NCBI RefSeq assembly: GCF_004210375.1
Contig: NC_134833.1
Coordinates: 48,106,782-48,170,781 of the forward strand
Length of the DNA stretch: 64,000 nucleotides
Source: Tachypleus tridentatus
Lineage: Eukaryota; Arthropoda; Merostomata; Xiphosura; Limulidae
Direction of reading: 5' to 3'
A program made the position numbers and the translations under genes. The stretch's first letter is position 1. Every line of letters starts with the position of its first letter. Shown piece after piece: positions 24,001 through 35,066 of the stretch. A model generated the notes under the pieces. The model saw only the letters and a list, made by a program, of their open reading frames with translations. It had not been told where the DNA came from and did not search any database.

Positions 24001-24116
24001 GCTGAAATTACCTGACGATGACAGAAGAAGGTCGAAACGTTGTTCGCTTCTCTACAAAAAATTTTCTCAACCCACACCAGCCATTTTTAAATATATATTT
24101 TTTGTTTATTTTTCAT
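24001..24116. repeat. Interspersed-repeat end beside the 87-bp array
   Basis: The text CCTGACGATGACAGAAGAAG, GTCGAAACGTTGTTCGCTTC and CTCAACCCACACCAGCC has the look of the conserved end of an interspersed repeat (a C-G-A-A-A-C-G-T-T motif of a kind common in invertebrate repeats). It directly precedes the tandem array, which may be its tail expansion. The family is not named. Confidence 0.35.
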
Positions 24117-24125
24117 CTACAAAAC

Positions 24126-24466
24126 TTATTTTATAAATATAATATAACATATTATTTAAACACTTCTGTATCTCATCATACTTGATATATTATTAGAAAT
24201 ATGTAATAATTTATATTTTATAAATATAATATAACATATTATTTAAACACTTCTGTATCTCATCATACTTGATATATTATTAGAAATATGTAATAATTTA
24301 TATTTTATAAATATAGTATAACATATTATTTAAACACTTCTGTATCTCATCATACTTGATATATTATTAGAAATATGTAATAATTTATATTTTATAAATA
24401 TAATATAACATATTATTTAAACACTTCTGTATCTCATCATACTTGATATATTATTAGAAATATGCA
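24126..24466. repeat. 87-bp tandem repeat, about 3.9 copies
   Basis: The unit contains TTTATAAATATAATATAACA, CACTTCTGTATCTCATCATA and TTGATATATTATTAGAAATA. Copies start at 24128, 24215, 24302 and 24389, an exact 87-bp period, with only one or two single-base differences. It lies within the Beat module B intron (between 23575 and 25304). Confidence 0.9.
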
Positions 24467-24974
24467 ATGTTAATAAAATGAAAAGTAAATTTGTTTTGCG
24501 TTCATGCTAATAGTTTAATCATTTCTTTGTTCTCGTAAACTTTTCAGATTTTCCTGAATTTTTCTCTACTTTCAAAGGTTCAGTTCTCGCATTCCGTTTT
24601 CATTTACTGTCTTATTATATGTTAATCTTTTGACTATATTAATTTTTAAATCGTTTTCAGTTGCTAATTTTGAAATTGTTTAGTGGATCTTTGATGAATA
24701 CAATTTTAGACAAAATTTAGAGTAGCTAACTTAAGGTAAAGCGTCATGGGCCTCCGCAAAATTTTCATCGGGTGTTGACATTCTATAAAGTCAATAATAC
24801 ACTCAGTAGCAGTAGAACGTATGGTTCGTATCAAGTTTCATAAATGTGACTATCAAAATGCAATTGAAAGTAAAAAGAGATGGTATCATTCGGAACCGTA
24901 AATATGCAATCTTCATTAACTGCAAGGTTAAAAATATTGGAATGGTGTGTAGTAGAAAAAGAGCATAAAGAGGC

Positions 24975-25085
24975 CATTAGTCGACAACGCCCATTGTCAA
25001 CTCTTGGACTACTTTAATTGAATAGTGGGATTTGACCTCCCTGTTATAACACACCCACCGCTCAATGTGCATAGCGCTCTTTTGC
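24975..25085 (-). repeat. SINE-A fragment, diverged
   Basis: The CGCCCATTGTCAACTCTTGG, AATAGTGGGATTTGACC and TTATAACACACCCACCGCTC blocks follow the reverse SINE-A body; the head and tail are lost. It lies about 200 bp from the module B first-half exon. Confidence 0.6.
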
Positions 25086-25303
25086 GGTAATAAAAATATG
25101 CTATGCAAATCAAGTGGTAGGTTTTGAGTCTTTCAATAAAACTTACTTAGCCTGAAAAACACGTATCGTAAACTGTAAACTGTTTTAAGTCTAATTCAAG
25201 TAAAACGTTTATGTGAAACTTGTAACATAATTTTAACACATGAAATGAAGCATCATTGCCAAATTATGGATGTATTAATGCTATCACAATATAAACTTCC
25301 TAC

Positions 25304-25431
25304 CTCTTCTTTGTTGACATACCATCTCAGGATAGGAGGACTAACAACCTTTGGAGAAGAACAATTGGCATTAACTCTGTCTCCAAGTTCATAGCTTGAC
25401 TTTAATCCAAATATCTGTGGTCCATTCTTTG
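25304..25431 (-). CDS. beat: Beat-like exon: first half of Ig2, module B
   Basis: This exon holds two bases plus 42 codons, entering in phase 1 (acceptor CCAATTTTTTTAG) and leaving in phase 0 (donor GTAGGA). The peptide starts KNGPQIFGLKSSYELGDRV, continues NANCSSP (first Ig2 cysteine, overlapping an N-C-S sequon), and ends ILRWYVNKEE with the core Trp. It is a paralog of the 48-kb exon with identical splice phases. It splices in frame to the 23.5-kb exon. The split first codon is x-CA: Ala if joined to a G-ending exon (Ig1 exon or module A), Pro if the original donor ended in C. No Ig1 exon is visible between this exon and module A. Confidence 0.87.
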
Positions 25432-26216
25432 CTAAAAAAATTGGAAAAATGTTTGACATTTTAAATAACTAGAATGGAATTGTAGGTTAGGATATAATTA
25501 GGTTTTTATTTACGACTATGCTAACACTGAACCTTATCAATGCATCCACCAAGTACGATCTTTTGAAGGGGAAAAATAAGAAGTACGTTGTTGTATTAAG
25601 AAAAGTAAATACTTTGAACTTTTTGCTATTTTACAAAAGTTGGGCTAAAAATATGATTTAGAATGAAGTATCCTCTTTTTGGTTCTACGAAATACTCATA
25701 ATAAATGTCCTTGATTTTATTAAAATATTAATTTGGAATAATATAGAAGAGTTAGATTAAAATATTGGCTTATGTAAACATTTATAAATCTTTAGATATT
25801 GATATCTAAAATGCCCATTCAACGCACGGAAAAGAAATAGAGGTTCCCAGGTGGATACTTAAGTGAGTGAGCTTCCAGTTTGCATCTATCAGATCATATC
25901 TTATCCTTGATGACTACTCACTCCAAACTTAATGAAAATAAGATCAATGATTCTCAGTTAAAGCTTTATTTAAGCTCGATCGTGTAAAAAGAACAAAACA
26001 TTAAGATTTATACAAATAAGTTAACATTGACTTAGGTATATAGCTTATAATGAAAACATCTATATATTACTTTTTATTTTGAAATGCTTAATTAAAAAGA
26101 GAGAATATTTGATAAAATACGTATTTATACCTTTTACTTATTGCTTCGCAAGCAAGTTTTTTAATAAGTTACTCTCACTGTACACAGGATAAAACGTTTT
26201 CAAATGCTATGAAATC

Positions 26217-26930
26217 AATTTCATAACTAGTACTACCACTCCCACCACATAGTATCTCCTAACCTCATTTTTTATATCTAACTGAAATAAACAAATTTTG
26301 CGAAATCAAGCTTGACCAACAAAGATGTAGAAAAATGTGGTAGAGTCAGTTAAACGTCGGTTAATCCTTTAATGAGCCAATCAAAATTAAGATCATTCAT
26401 TAAATGAATTTGTATCGTATTCGTAAAATAATTGTTAATAACATCAGTTAAATTAACAACTTCTAATGTATAGATAAACCAGTGCATTTTGGTAAAATTA
26501 CGTTCCAACAATGACTTTTATTTCATGTTCTCAGGAGCAAAAATATAACCAAATATTATTGTTAGTCTACGTACTCAAAGTATAAAATGAAATGTATAGA
26601 CAACAAAACTGGAAAAATATATTTTGATTTCTTAATTTTGAGTCTCAGTTGAGTTTATTAAAAGTAGGAAAATTAAAAATTCAGAAAGGATTTAAGTTTA
26701 AAATGGAATTAATGATTTTACATTCATGGTAACGTTTATGCACTTGTCTTTAGGCTAAGTTAGCAACAGATCTTTTCTTTAAACTTATTATACTAACACT
26801 CACTACACGTATAAGGTTTCACGGCACCACTTCTCACTGCCTCGTTGCACTCCCGTTACTAAAATTGTTATGAAACAGTAATAGAGCTATTCTATGAGGA
26901 TAAATGCATTTTGGCTTTTATGAATCTTGA
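26217..26930. repeat. Intronic segment paired with 48735-49790 (copy beside module B)
   Basis: Shared blocks in the same order include CTAACTGAAATAAACAAATT, AGCCAATCAAAATTAAGATC, TTACGTTCCAACAATGACTT, ATAGACAACAAAACT and AACAGTAATAGAGCTATTCT. It lies about 790 bp upstream, in gene direction, of the module B first-half exon. Confidence 0.75.
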
Positions 26931-27819
26931 TATTTTGCGAAATAGAACGTAACTTGCACACATATGCTTTGATATAGATTAGGTTCTTAAAATAATGATA
27001 AGGAATTTTTATCTAATATTTTATTAACAAAATGGATGACAAGATAGGAACTTCCTTTTTTGTATAAAACAAGTAAACAGTATGTGTGAAATGACAGCTC
27101 TATTATATTACTAGTAATGTCAGAATATAGTTTCTTTAATCTTCAAATATAAAAAAAATTCAAAGATTTAGGATGTTTGTACGAGGATAACATATATTAA
27201 AATAAAAATAAAAATTGCATGGTTTTCCATAAATGAAATTAGGGAAAATAAAATTATCTATAATTAAGGAATACAAAAATCACCTTTTTTATGGAAAAGT
27301 TGAAGCTGAAATAATGAAGAAAAATAAAACATCTGTACAGAGTTAAATACCGTAAGTACCATTAGAAACTTCAACAATTGATGGAAGTAATGTGAGATTT
27401 TTCGATATTTATGAAAAATACACCTGAAACTTAGACTTTCTTTTGAAGTCGAATTGTAAAAACGAAAACAAAGAAATTTTGCTCAAGTTTTGAAATTTAT
27501 ATATCTCAATCTGACTAAGTATAAAATATTTCAAGTGATGTTCATGACTCAGCCACATTTCTTACAATTCTTAAAAATTAAGTTTTATGTTTATATTGCA
27601 TGCAAATATAGTCTTTAGAAAAATGTTTGTGTACTGTTCTATATTTATGTTATTGTCTGCATGCATATAGTAGTTATTGAGTAGTAGCAGAGAATGTAGC
27701 GTATGATTGGACAAACATGTATGAGTTGTTTTGAGGGTTTATTCGTCAAAGTACACATTTATACTTGTTTTGTGTAAAATGGTGCGCATTTGGTATAATC
27801 TTTTACGAAACTGATCAAC

Positions 27820-28520
27820 GCTTTTCATTTGATGTCCAGTCATATCTCGTTACCTGCCAAAGTTAAAGGACGTCAAATTGTTCGACTGTCCAGATGTGGT
27901 ATGAAGCAAATGGTCATTGTCAGAAGAGTAATATACTCCTACAAGTGTATTTATTGCACCCAGAAACCCGAAACTTCATTGGAATGTAAAAAGACTTGTT
28001 CTAGGAAAGGCAGTTGGTAGTCGTTGGAAAATTAATCCCCAAGATAATCGGGTTTTTAAAAGTTAACATGTCATTACTACAAGAATGGCATGAACGCATT
28101 CGATCTAGGGTATTCAGAAACTGCAAATAGGAGACTGGCCAAATAAAATTATTTTCAAGAAGAGCTATCTACAAATCCATACAAGGATTCAATGCTGTCA
28201 CTGTATTACTTGAGCAAGACAGCATGCCAGCAAAAATCAGGACACTAGTGATATGTCTTTTTTTAATGTCTCCTGCATAAGGCTTGTTAAGGCTGATTGT
28301 AGGACTCGTGTTCGTTGTTGGCTTGGAAAAAAGATGAAGGACAGCTGTCTTTCCTATGTACTGTCTGAGGAAACGTCAATGGAGCCTCCCAAAGACATCA
28401 CAAGAAGATGAAGTTTCTGCTATCAGGTAAGGTAACATTTGGCAATATCTTTGTGATCCATGATGACAAAGCCACTGCTCACAGTGCGCATGTTATACAT
28501 ACTTATAATAACACTATGTA
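27820..28520 (+). mobile_element. Decayed Tc1-like DNA transposon fragment
   Basis: Translation near 27850 gives KGRQIVRLSRCGMKQMVIV, like the N-terminal helix-turn-helix of Tc1-type transposases. About 600 bp later, IHDDKATAHSAHVI resembles the second catalytic Asp block (a D-D-x-A-x-x-H pattern). Stops and frameshifts lie between them and no terminal repeats are clear. It sits just upstream of the heat-shock array. Confidence 0.45.
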
Positions 28521-28727
28521 ACAATATTTTTGCTTTTTTTTTGTTCCTGGGCAAAGAGTATTATTTCCCAATTGCTTATGCCTAAAGTAAATGGTATAGG
28601 CCCATTTTGTCTTAAAACTTTGCTTTTGTGACCTGAATAATGAAATTTTCAAATTTACCCATTTTCCAGAACATTCCAGGTAGATTCAGTGCTGAGTAGC
28701 TGATAGAGAATTTTTTCGAACTTACAA

Positions 28728-28795
28728 GAATTTTCTAGAATGTTGTAAAACTTACGAGAATTTTCAAGAACCTTTTAGAATTTTCTAGAACTTTC
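28728..28795 (+). promoter_or_regulatory. Array of three perfect heat-shock elements
   Basis: Three blocks of alternating GAA and TTC pentamer cores occur with exact 2-base spacing: GAA/TTC/GAA at 28728-28740, GAA/TTC/GAA at 28758-28770, and GAA/TTC/GAA/TTC at 28778-28795. That is ten HSF-type half-sites in 68 bp. The blocks are about 20-30 bp apart and lie just upstream of a TATA box and an ATG at 28890. HSF trimers bind such nGAAn arrays, so heat-shock or stress induction of the downstream repeat gene is inferred. Confidence 0.75.
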
Positions 28796-28800
28796 CATAA

Positions 28801-28814
28801 TAATATATATACAG
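28801..28814 (+). promoter_or_regulatory. TATA box
   Basis: TAATATATATACAG lies six bases after the last heat-shock half-site and 76 bp before the ATG at 28890. The spacing suits a transcription start near 28830-28840 and a short leader. Confidence 0.6.
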
Positions 28815-28889
28815 GGGATCTTTACTCACCACTTCAGTTTAGTTCTAGCCGCCTAAGTGAACACATAGACCTATCTGACTTTATCAGAG

Positions 28890-29573
28890 ATGGCATCGAG
28901 AAGCTGTAAGCATTCTGCTATTTATGCGGCCAATTTATCAAGACAAGAGCAAAAAAGTACTCTGTGACAGCATCTGCTAAAATGTGTGAAGCCTTCAAGG
29001 CATATTTCAGCATGCCTGTTGGGGATCAAGACAAACCATGGACGCCTCATTTTACCTGCAAGCACTACAGAAACACTCTATAAGGTAAGATGGACATTTT
29101 TTTGCTTGCTTGAATAGTAAGATTTTATATTATACACATTTTAGACCTTTTAAAATTTAAATATCTTTTAATTTATTTTTTTCAATAGTATTGAAAAGTA
29201 TCACATATAAAATATTTTACATAAACCTCTTACACATTAGTTTTGGATGAAATAAATTTATTCTTCATAATAACAATTTTATTTTTTCTTTTACAGGATG
29301 GTACAGAGGGAAAAGAGAGCCATGAAGTTCGCTTTCCAAAAATTTGGCGTGAACCCACTGACCACTCAAGCAATTGCTACTTCTGCATGGTGGACTCTTC
29401 CAAACGTCGGGCTGGTAAGAATACATCTGCTATTATGTTTCCGGACCTTCCATCATCCATCATCTCAGGGTTACACTGCCCTGAGCTCCCTGTACCCACT
29501 CAGAGAGAAAGCAGCTATCCTCAGAAGAGAGCAGCAAATCAGAAGAGGGGGAAACGTTGAAGATCCAGATTAA
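28890..29573 (+). pseudogene. Broken copy of an unnamed Cys-rich repeat protein gene
   Basis: This is a decayed two-exon gene. The ATG at 28890 reads MASRSCKHS. One frame over, a coding stretch reads FCYLCGQFIKTRAKKYSVT, then KAYFSMPVGDQDKPWTPHF and CKHYRNTL, ending at a TAA beside donor GTAAGA (about 29082). An intron ending TTTTACAG (29297) leads to a second exon. That exon reads WYRG and KRAMKFAF in shifted frames, then KIWREPTDHSSNCYFCMVD and a proline-rich end (FPDLPSSIISGLHCPELPVP). The C-x-x-C, GDQDKxWxPH and WREPxDHxxxCYFC motifs match an unnamed family I recognise as many-copy in arthropod and cnidarian genomes; its function is unknown. At least two frameshifts and one stop make this copy non-functional as written. 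It lies in the intron between Beat modules A and B, on the opposite strand. Confidence 0.6.
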
Positions 29574-29574
29574 C

Positions 29575-30570
29575 ATTTCAGAGGTGCAGCTGGTGAGAGG
29601 AGCCCATACTACCCCAACCAAAAAACCATAATGACTTGATCAGAGATCTCGGTTTAACAAAGTCGAATGCCGATGCTATATCTGGGGGCTGATACGTGAA
29701 AGTGATTTACATTACAGTTGTAAATCTCGAACAGCTACTCACTTCTAAACATTTTTGTATAACTTTAGTATAAATACATGTAAATCTTGATTCATATGTT
29801 GTTTTATTCAGATCTTATGTAAATAAAAATGTGCAAGTTTGCTCGTTTTTACATATAAAATAAGTTAATTTCTAAATTTCATTATCCAGATCACAAAAGC
29901 AAAGTTTGAAGGGAATAATGGCCATTTTCTGTACATTTACAATAAAAGCTATTAAGAAATCACATATACTCTCCAGGAACAAAATTTATGTTGTATAGTG
30001 TAATTTGACGTTGTACATTTTGTGATTATATTTGTTTAGGCAAGATTTTGTGGCGATAGATAGTGTCGTTTATGACGTCTCATTATAGAAATCACATGTT
30101 CAGATGTTTAAGATAACTAGGATTTTGCAGTTTGACAGTGTTAATTGTATTTGTATTCCATCTTAACGATAATTATCTTATTTGTTAGAAAATATGCAAA
30201 CATTTTTGTCAAAACTTTAGTAGTATGCAGGTAGAACTAAACATATGCACATGGCTTGTACGTAAGTTATCAACAATATAAAAATTTTAATTTACTTTTC
30301 AAATAAGAAATAGCCTTTAGTGTGCAGTTCATATTTTGTTTAAAGTAAATTGTAATTAATGCACGCAATTTGGATAATAAGAAAATTAAGTATTAGGATT
30401 TTGAAATAGCTTTCAATGTAATTGTTGCGAAAGTTAATAACAATACTTATTCCAGTTTGAAAGGATATACTATATGCTAATTTCATGGTTCAAAATTTCC
30501 TCACTTATTTTGATTATGAGAAAAGCGTTACTTGTCGTTCTAGAAGAATACATCTTCTTAAATAACTTAC
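29575..30570. other. Beat intron, no recognisable feature
   Basis: AT-rich intron downstream of module A in gene direction, containing the 3' flank of the broken repeat gene. No Ig1-type exon (no V-K-W-Y-K or Y-x-C-E-V coding pattern on the minus strand) was seen. Confidence 0.5.
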
Positions 30571-30778
30571 CTGCACGAAGTTCAGTGGATTTTGTATCTC
30601 TAACAAATAGCTCTTCTACGCTCTGTGAATACTCCTGTACTACCACAGATGTGCAACGTATGTGGGTGGGGTTGTTCCATTGGTGCGTTTGCTTAAGGAC
30701 GAAGGATAGAGCCAACGTGGAACCAAGCAATTTTTCTTTTGTAATTGGTGAAAGTGGTTTTTGATAATTCTTAGGTGC
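30571..30778 (-). CDS. beat: Beat-like exon: second half of Ig2, module A
   Basis: This exon has 69 codons plus one base, entering in phase 0 (acceptor CGCTATTTCAG) and leaving in phase 1 (donor GTAAGT). The peptide starts APKNYQKPLSPI and contains STLALSFVLKQTHQW followed by THIRCTSVVV, whose Cys pairs with the module A first-half cysteine. It ends QSVEELFVRDTKSTELRA. The G-A-L-S-F hydrophobic pattern and the single C-T-S motif fit the E and F strands of Beat Ig2. Relative to module B it lacks the usual basic F-strand segment (it reads PTHIRC rather than EMRLNC), so the two modules have diverged clearly. It can join either the module B first half or the tail exon in frame. Confidence 0.85.
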
Positions 30779-31439
30779 CTGAAATAGCGATTTTGATTAA
30801 GAAAACTTTGATTAATACCATATACTTATATTTAACTACTACAGTCGTCGGAACATGGATAATATTTTTAATATTTCGTAACAAAATCTGCACAAAATAG
30901 TATTTGTTATTTATTTGTAATGAAACTCAATTTAATAAAGTCAAAAACTTAATGCTGAGACCGCAGGCCTGGAACAATGCAAGCAACTGTCCACTCTTCC
31001 TTGACATCGTTTTATTTACTTTAAATATCGAAGTTATTCAATAGAAGTTGTCTTATTTTCAAACTTTAAGACATATCAATGTGCAAAGGTAATATAACGA
31101 TTAGATTAAAAGTTAGGCTTATATAAATATAAATTTCAGAGTATCATATTGTGCATTGACCCTATGCCTTGATTTTGGTCATTTAAATGTGATTAAAGGT
31201 AATCAAAACTTCAGATTATGAATTATGGTTATATATTAAAAGGAACAAAATATTAATTGTTCAGTTTGTTTTTAAGCTACATCTTAGGCCATCTTAACTG
31301 TGCCCAGCGCGAGTATTGAATTCGTATTGTCAGTATTATAATCTCACAAGCTAACCATTGATACAGCGAGAGCACGTCAAATGTGGTTCTATTAAATGAA
31401 TCAACAAATAGCGGGTTATGTCCGAAAGTTGCGCTCTTC

Positions 31440-31545
31440 CCTTTTATGTTTGATGTTGAAGCGCAAAACTGCACAATGGGTTACGTGCTTTTTATCTACC
31501 ACGGAAATCGAACAGTGATATTTAGTATTATAAGCTCTTAGGTTG
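31440..31545 (-). repeat. SINE-C fragment, diverged
   Basis: Reverse GCGCAAAACTGCACAATGGG, CTACCACGGAAATCGAACAG and TATTATAAGCTCTTAGG. Confidence 0.55.
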
Positions 31546-33504
31546 AAAAAATATCATGAAATTTAAATTGTTGATTAATTCATTCATTACCACATTCATG
31601 AATAAAAAGTATTCCCGATGCTGGGATTATTTGTAGATAAATGGTAAAAAGCAGAAAGACAAATTTCTTAACATCACACTACTCATCTGTAACTAAAGAA
31701 CTGAAAACGTTGGGAAATTTAAATGGGTATACCCTTTCTTCATAATTATACAAATTTCCAAACTCTCGTAACATATACAACAGATTCATTAGACAGGAAT
31801 CAAAGTTTAACAATGAATAAAAGTACAACAGCGAAAACACTTGAAACTTGTGAAACAGCAACAAACTTTTACTACATGAACGTTTAGGTATATACGTGTT
31901 CTATCTTCAGTAAGCTAGATTAAACGAGATAACATATAAAATATAACTAACTCTAAATTTATCATGCTCCAACAAGGTAAAGTAATGAAATAACTGAGCG
32001 ATTTTAGGATAAAGCACAAGCATAAATATTACAACTTTAGTAGAATTATATAAGGTATTTATAATTGAAGTTATGTTTTGAATTGAAAGCTCATTTATAA
32101 TAGAAGGAAACTTTTTCATTAAAAAATATTACTTGATGATCCAAGTAAAATTATTTCAAATGTTTAATCATAATAAGATTATCCTTTTTTTTTAACTGTG
32201 TGTGCATGTTATGGGGACTGTAGAATTTGAAAACTAAACTGGTGAAAATTACAGTTTCAAAGTATTGCGTGTACCGTATTTAGTTAAAGATATACTAGTC
32301 TATACTATTTATAAAAATCAGTCCACTGATAGTTAATAATCTATCACAAGAAGTCAAAGTTAAAAACTTGAGGTTAAGTATTTAACAAAACTTTATAAAA
32401 TAAAACTGTAATTTCAATAAAACATGTTTAGAATAAGAACGGGTAATTCACAGTCCTGTAGTAAGAGATGCATAGAAATATAAAACTAATCTATGAACGT
32501 TTGTGTTGAAAAAAATCTGAAAAACCGCTTAAAATGTATCACTTGTCTGACTTTTGACACACATTTTCTTTTATTTTTGGAAGCAATATATTAACTATGA
32601 TAGTTACCACTTCACCCTGATATAAGAAATTCTACGTTAGTCAATCATTCCTTACAGAAAAAAATTACTCTGTCAGTATTGTAGAGTTAGAAGAAATGAA
32701 TAACGTTTTAATTAAACACAGTAAATATCTTCAATAATCTATTATTTGATAGAATCACTAGATCCTATGTCTTCACCCTTGGTATACTTAATATCATAAA
32801 AATTGCTCATTACAAATATATCTAGAAGAAAATATTCTATAATGTAAAAAAATGTTACCGCATATTTGATTTAATAACATTCTATCTGTCTACTTTTTAG
32901 CATCCATTTCTTCTTCTCATTAAGGTTCTGTATCTTTTCTTATCAGTAATGTTATGCTAACCATAAAAGGTCAGCACTTCTTTTACCTAATGTATAAATC
33001 CACATGAAACTATTGTACTAACTTACACTAAAACCATAATGTTTGAATTAAGATATATTATCAACTTTCACGTTAACGTGTAAAATTTTAAACACGAAAA
33101 GTTTAAATGTGGTTAAAATATTGTTATTCTCGGAATTAGATATCAGATAATACATTCACGTTAGAAAAGCGCTCGGGCTGGAAAAAAAACCCAAAAGTGA
33201 TTTTTACCACTCACAGTGATAATATATTGATTCTTACAGTTGAACATAAGGTTGAGTTTTGCATAAAAATATTCATTCAGTGTCTATAATAATAAGAAAA
33301 CCAACTAACTTATGAAATGTTAGACACTGATACTAATGAACTTGATTCAAACATCATTAAATTCACTGAATCATAAAACATTTAGATATGTATGAACAAT
33401 AATTTGATTTTATAAACATAATTGTTTAAAGATAATCGTTTTAATAATATTAATATTTCTTAAATAGTGCACAAAAGATTAAGAAATAAAATAAACAGTA
33501 GACT
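31546..33504. other. Beat intron, no recognisable feature
   Basis: AT-rich with only chance open frames on the minus strand. Confidence 0.55.
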
Positions 33505-33680
33505 TGTTTGTTTTGAATTTCAGGCAAAACTACACCAGAGCTATCTGTGTTAGTCGACCCTAAGTTAGTTGAGGGAAGGTAGCTAATCATCACTAACAAC
33601 CACTGACTCTTGGGCTACCAACTAATAATGGTATTAAATGTCACTTTATAACGTTCTACTTCTGAAACACCGGGCATGAA
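33505..33680 (-). repeat. SINE-A fragment
   Basis: The reverse body TTTCAGGCAAAACTACACCA through ACCACTGACTCTTGGGCTAC; the head is lost after TTCTGAAACACCGGGCATG. Confidence 0.65.
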
Positions 33681-33839
33681 AAATTAAAAATAGAATAATT
33701 TTATAAATTTTTGCTTAAATCTTAAATAAACAGCAATATGTTTGAACAATATTTAAAAACATCAATTGAGAGGTATCTAATACGTTTAAGTTTGATTACG
33801 CATGGAATATTTCAGGAAAAGTAACTTGATAGTTTTATT

Positions 33840-34114
33840 GGCCTGGCATGGCCAAGCGCGTAAGGCGTGCGACTCGTAATCTGAGGGTCGCGGGTTCGCG
33901 CCCGCGTCGCGCTAAACATGCTCGCCCTCCCAGCCATGGGGTGGATAATGTGACGGTCAATCCCACTATTCGTTGGTAAAAGAGTAGCCCAAGAGTTGGC
34001 GGTGGGTGGTGATGACTAGCTGCCTTCCCTCTAGTCTTACACTACTAAATTAGGGACGGCTAGCACAGATAGCCCTCGAGTAGCTTTGTGCGAAATTCCA
34101 AAACAAACAAACAG
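33840..34114 (+). repeat. SINE-A copy, full length and well preserved
   Basis: The head GGCCTGGCATGGCCAAGCGC, with B-box GGGTTCGCGCCCGCGTCGCG, is followed by the complete body and a CCAAAACAAACAAACAGAC tail. Confidence 0.92.
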
Positions 34115-34689
34115 ACAGTTTTATCCAGATTGCGTAAGAGTGAGAATCGATGAACCGGAACTAAGGGCAAAAAAATACTCAAATTTTATCGTAATTATTT
34201 GGCTAAAATAGCATACTTAAAATTATTCATACAACAAATACAATTGATCTTTATTATTAAAATTTAACTAATAAATTAGTTCACTGAAAAATATTTGTTG
34301 GAATTTAACATGTTGTTTACCACTGAGCTGTCGCACAAAAAATTCAGTTCTTTACAATATTTCAGAATTTCTATAATCTATTACATTTAAGGTTTGAAAT
34401 ACTTCTCAAATTTAAAATAGCTTGAATGCAACTTATAATGAATTTTTATAGTTCATACCATAATAACCTTAAAATTTAGTTTTTTTTTCTCCACAGAAAT
34501 GAATTTCTATGAAAGACTGCCAAAGTAAAATATTTATATATGAATTCACCATTAGTGTCATAGCTAATATGTTAAGGGAACTTAACTGTGACATATATTT
34601 CGTGTGATTAAAATAATAATATAGTTTCATCTCATGTTTTGAATAGGAATATGGAATTTCACCGTTATGAAGTATTGGCTTGATTTATT

Positions 34690-34949
34690 TTCTAGTTCGC
34701 GAAAAACTGCTCGAGGGCTATATGTGTTAGTTGTCTCTAACTTAACAGTGATGGACTAGATGGAAGGAAGATAGTCAATAGCACTTACCTCTAATTTTTT
34801 TAATATTGTTTTACTGTTGAATAATGGAATTGATCGTCACCTTATAATGCCCCCAAGGCTGAAAATGCAGGCATCTTAGGTGATTGGATCTGAACTCGCG
34901 AACCGCAACGTGAGAGTCAACAGTCCTAACAACCAGATCATGTTAGGCC
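34690..34949 (-). repeat. SINE-A copy, diverged
   Basis: The reverse-orientation blocks TGCTCGAGGGCTATATGTGT, CACCTTATAATGCCCCCAAG and AACCAGATCATGTTAGGCC are in order. Confidence 0.75.
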
Positions 34950-35066
34950 GATTATGAAGTATTACTTCATAATCCATGTTTTGAGCTCTCTTGCCACACA
35001 TTGGATTAAGTTATTAGTAACGAAACTAATAATGTTGTACTTATGGTACTGGTATTATATTCAGAT

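Noticed and set aside
24126..24466. CRISPR-like periodic repeats
   Set aside because: The whole 87-bp unit repeats with no variable spacers, and the setting is eukaryotic; it is a plain tandem array.
29243..29573. Two overlapping open frames taken as one intact protein
   Set aside because: The family motifs switch between the frames, showing frameshifts in a broken gene rather than one or two real proteins.
25500..30500. A separate Ig1 domain belonging to module B
   Set aside because: I scanned the minus strand for the V-K-W-Y-K and Y-x-C-E-V coding patterns that mark Beat Ig1 and found none; a diverged exon could still be missed.
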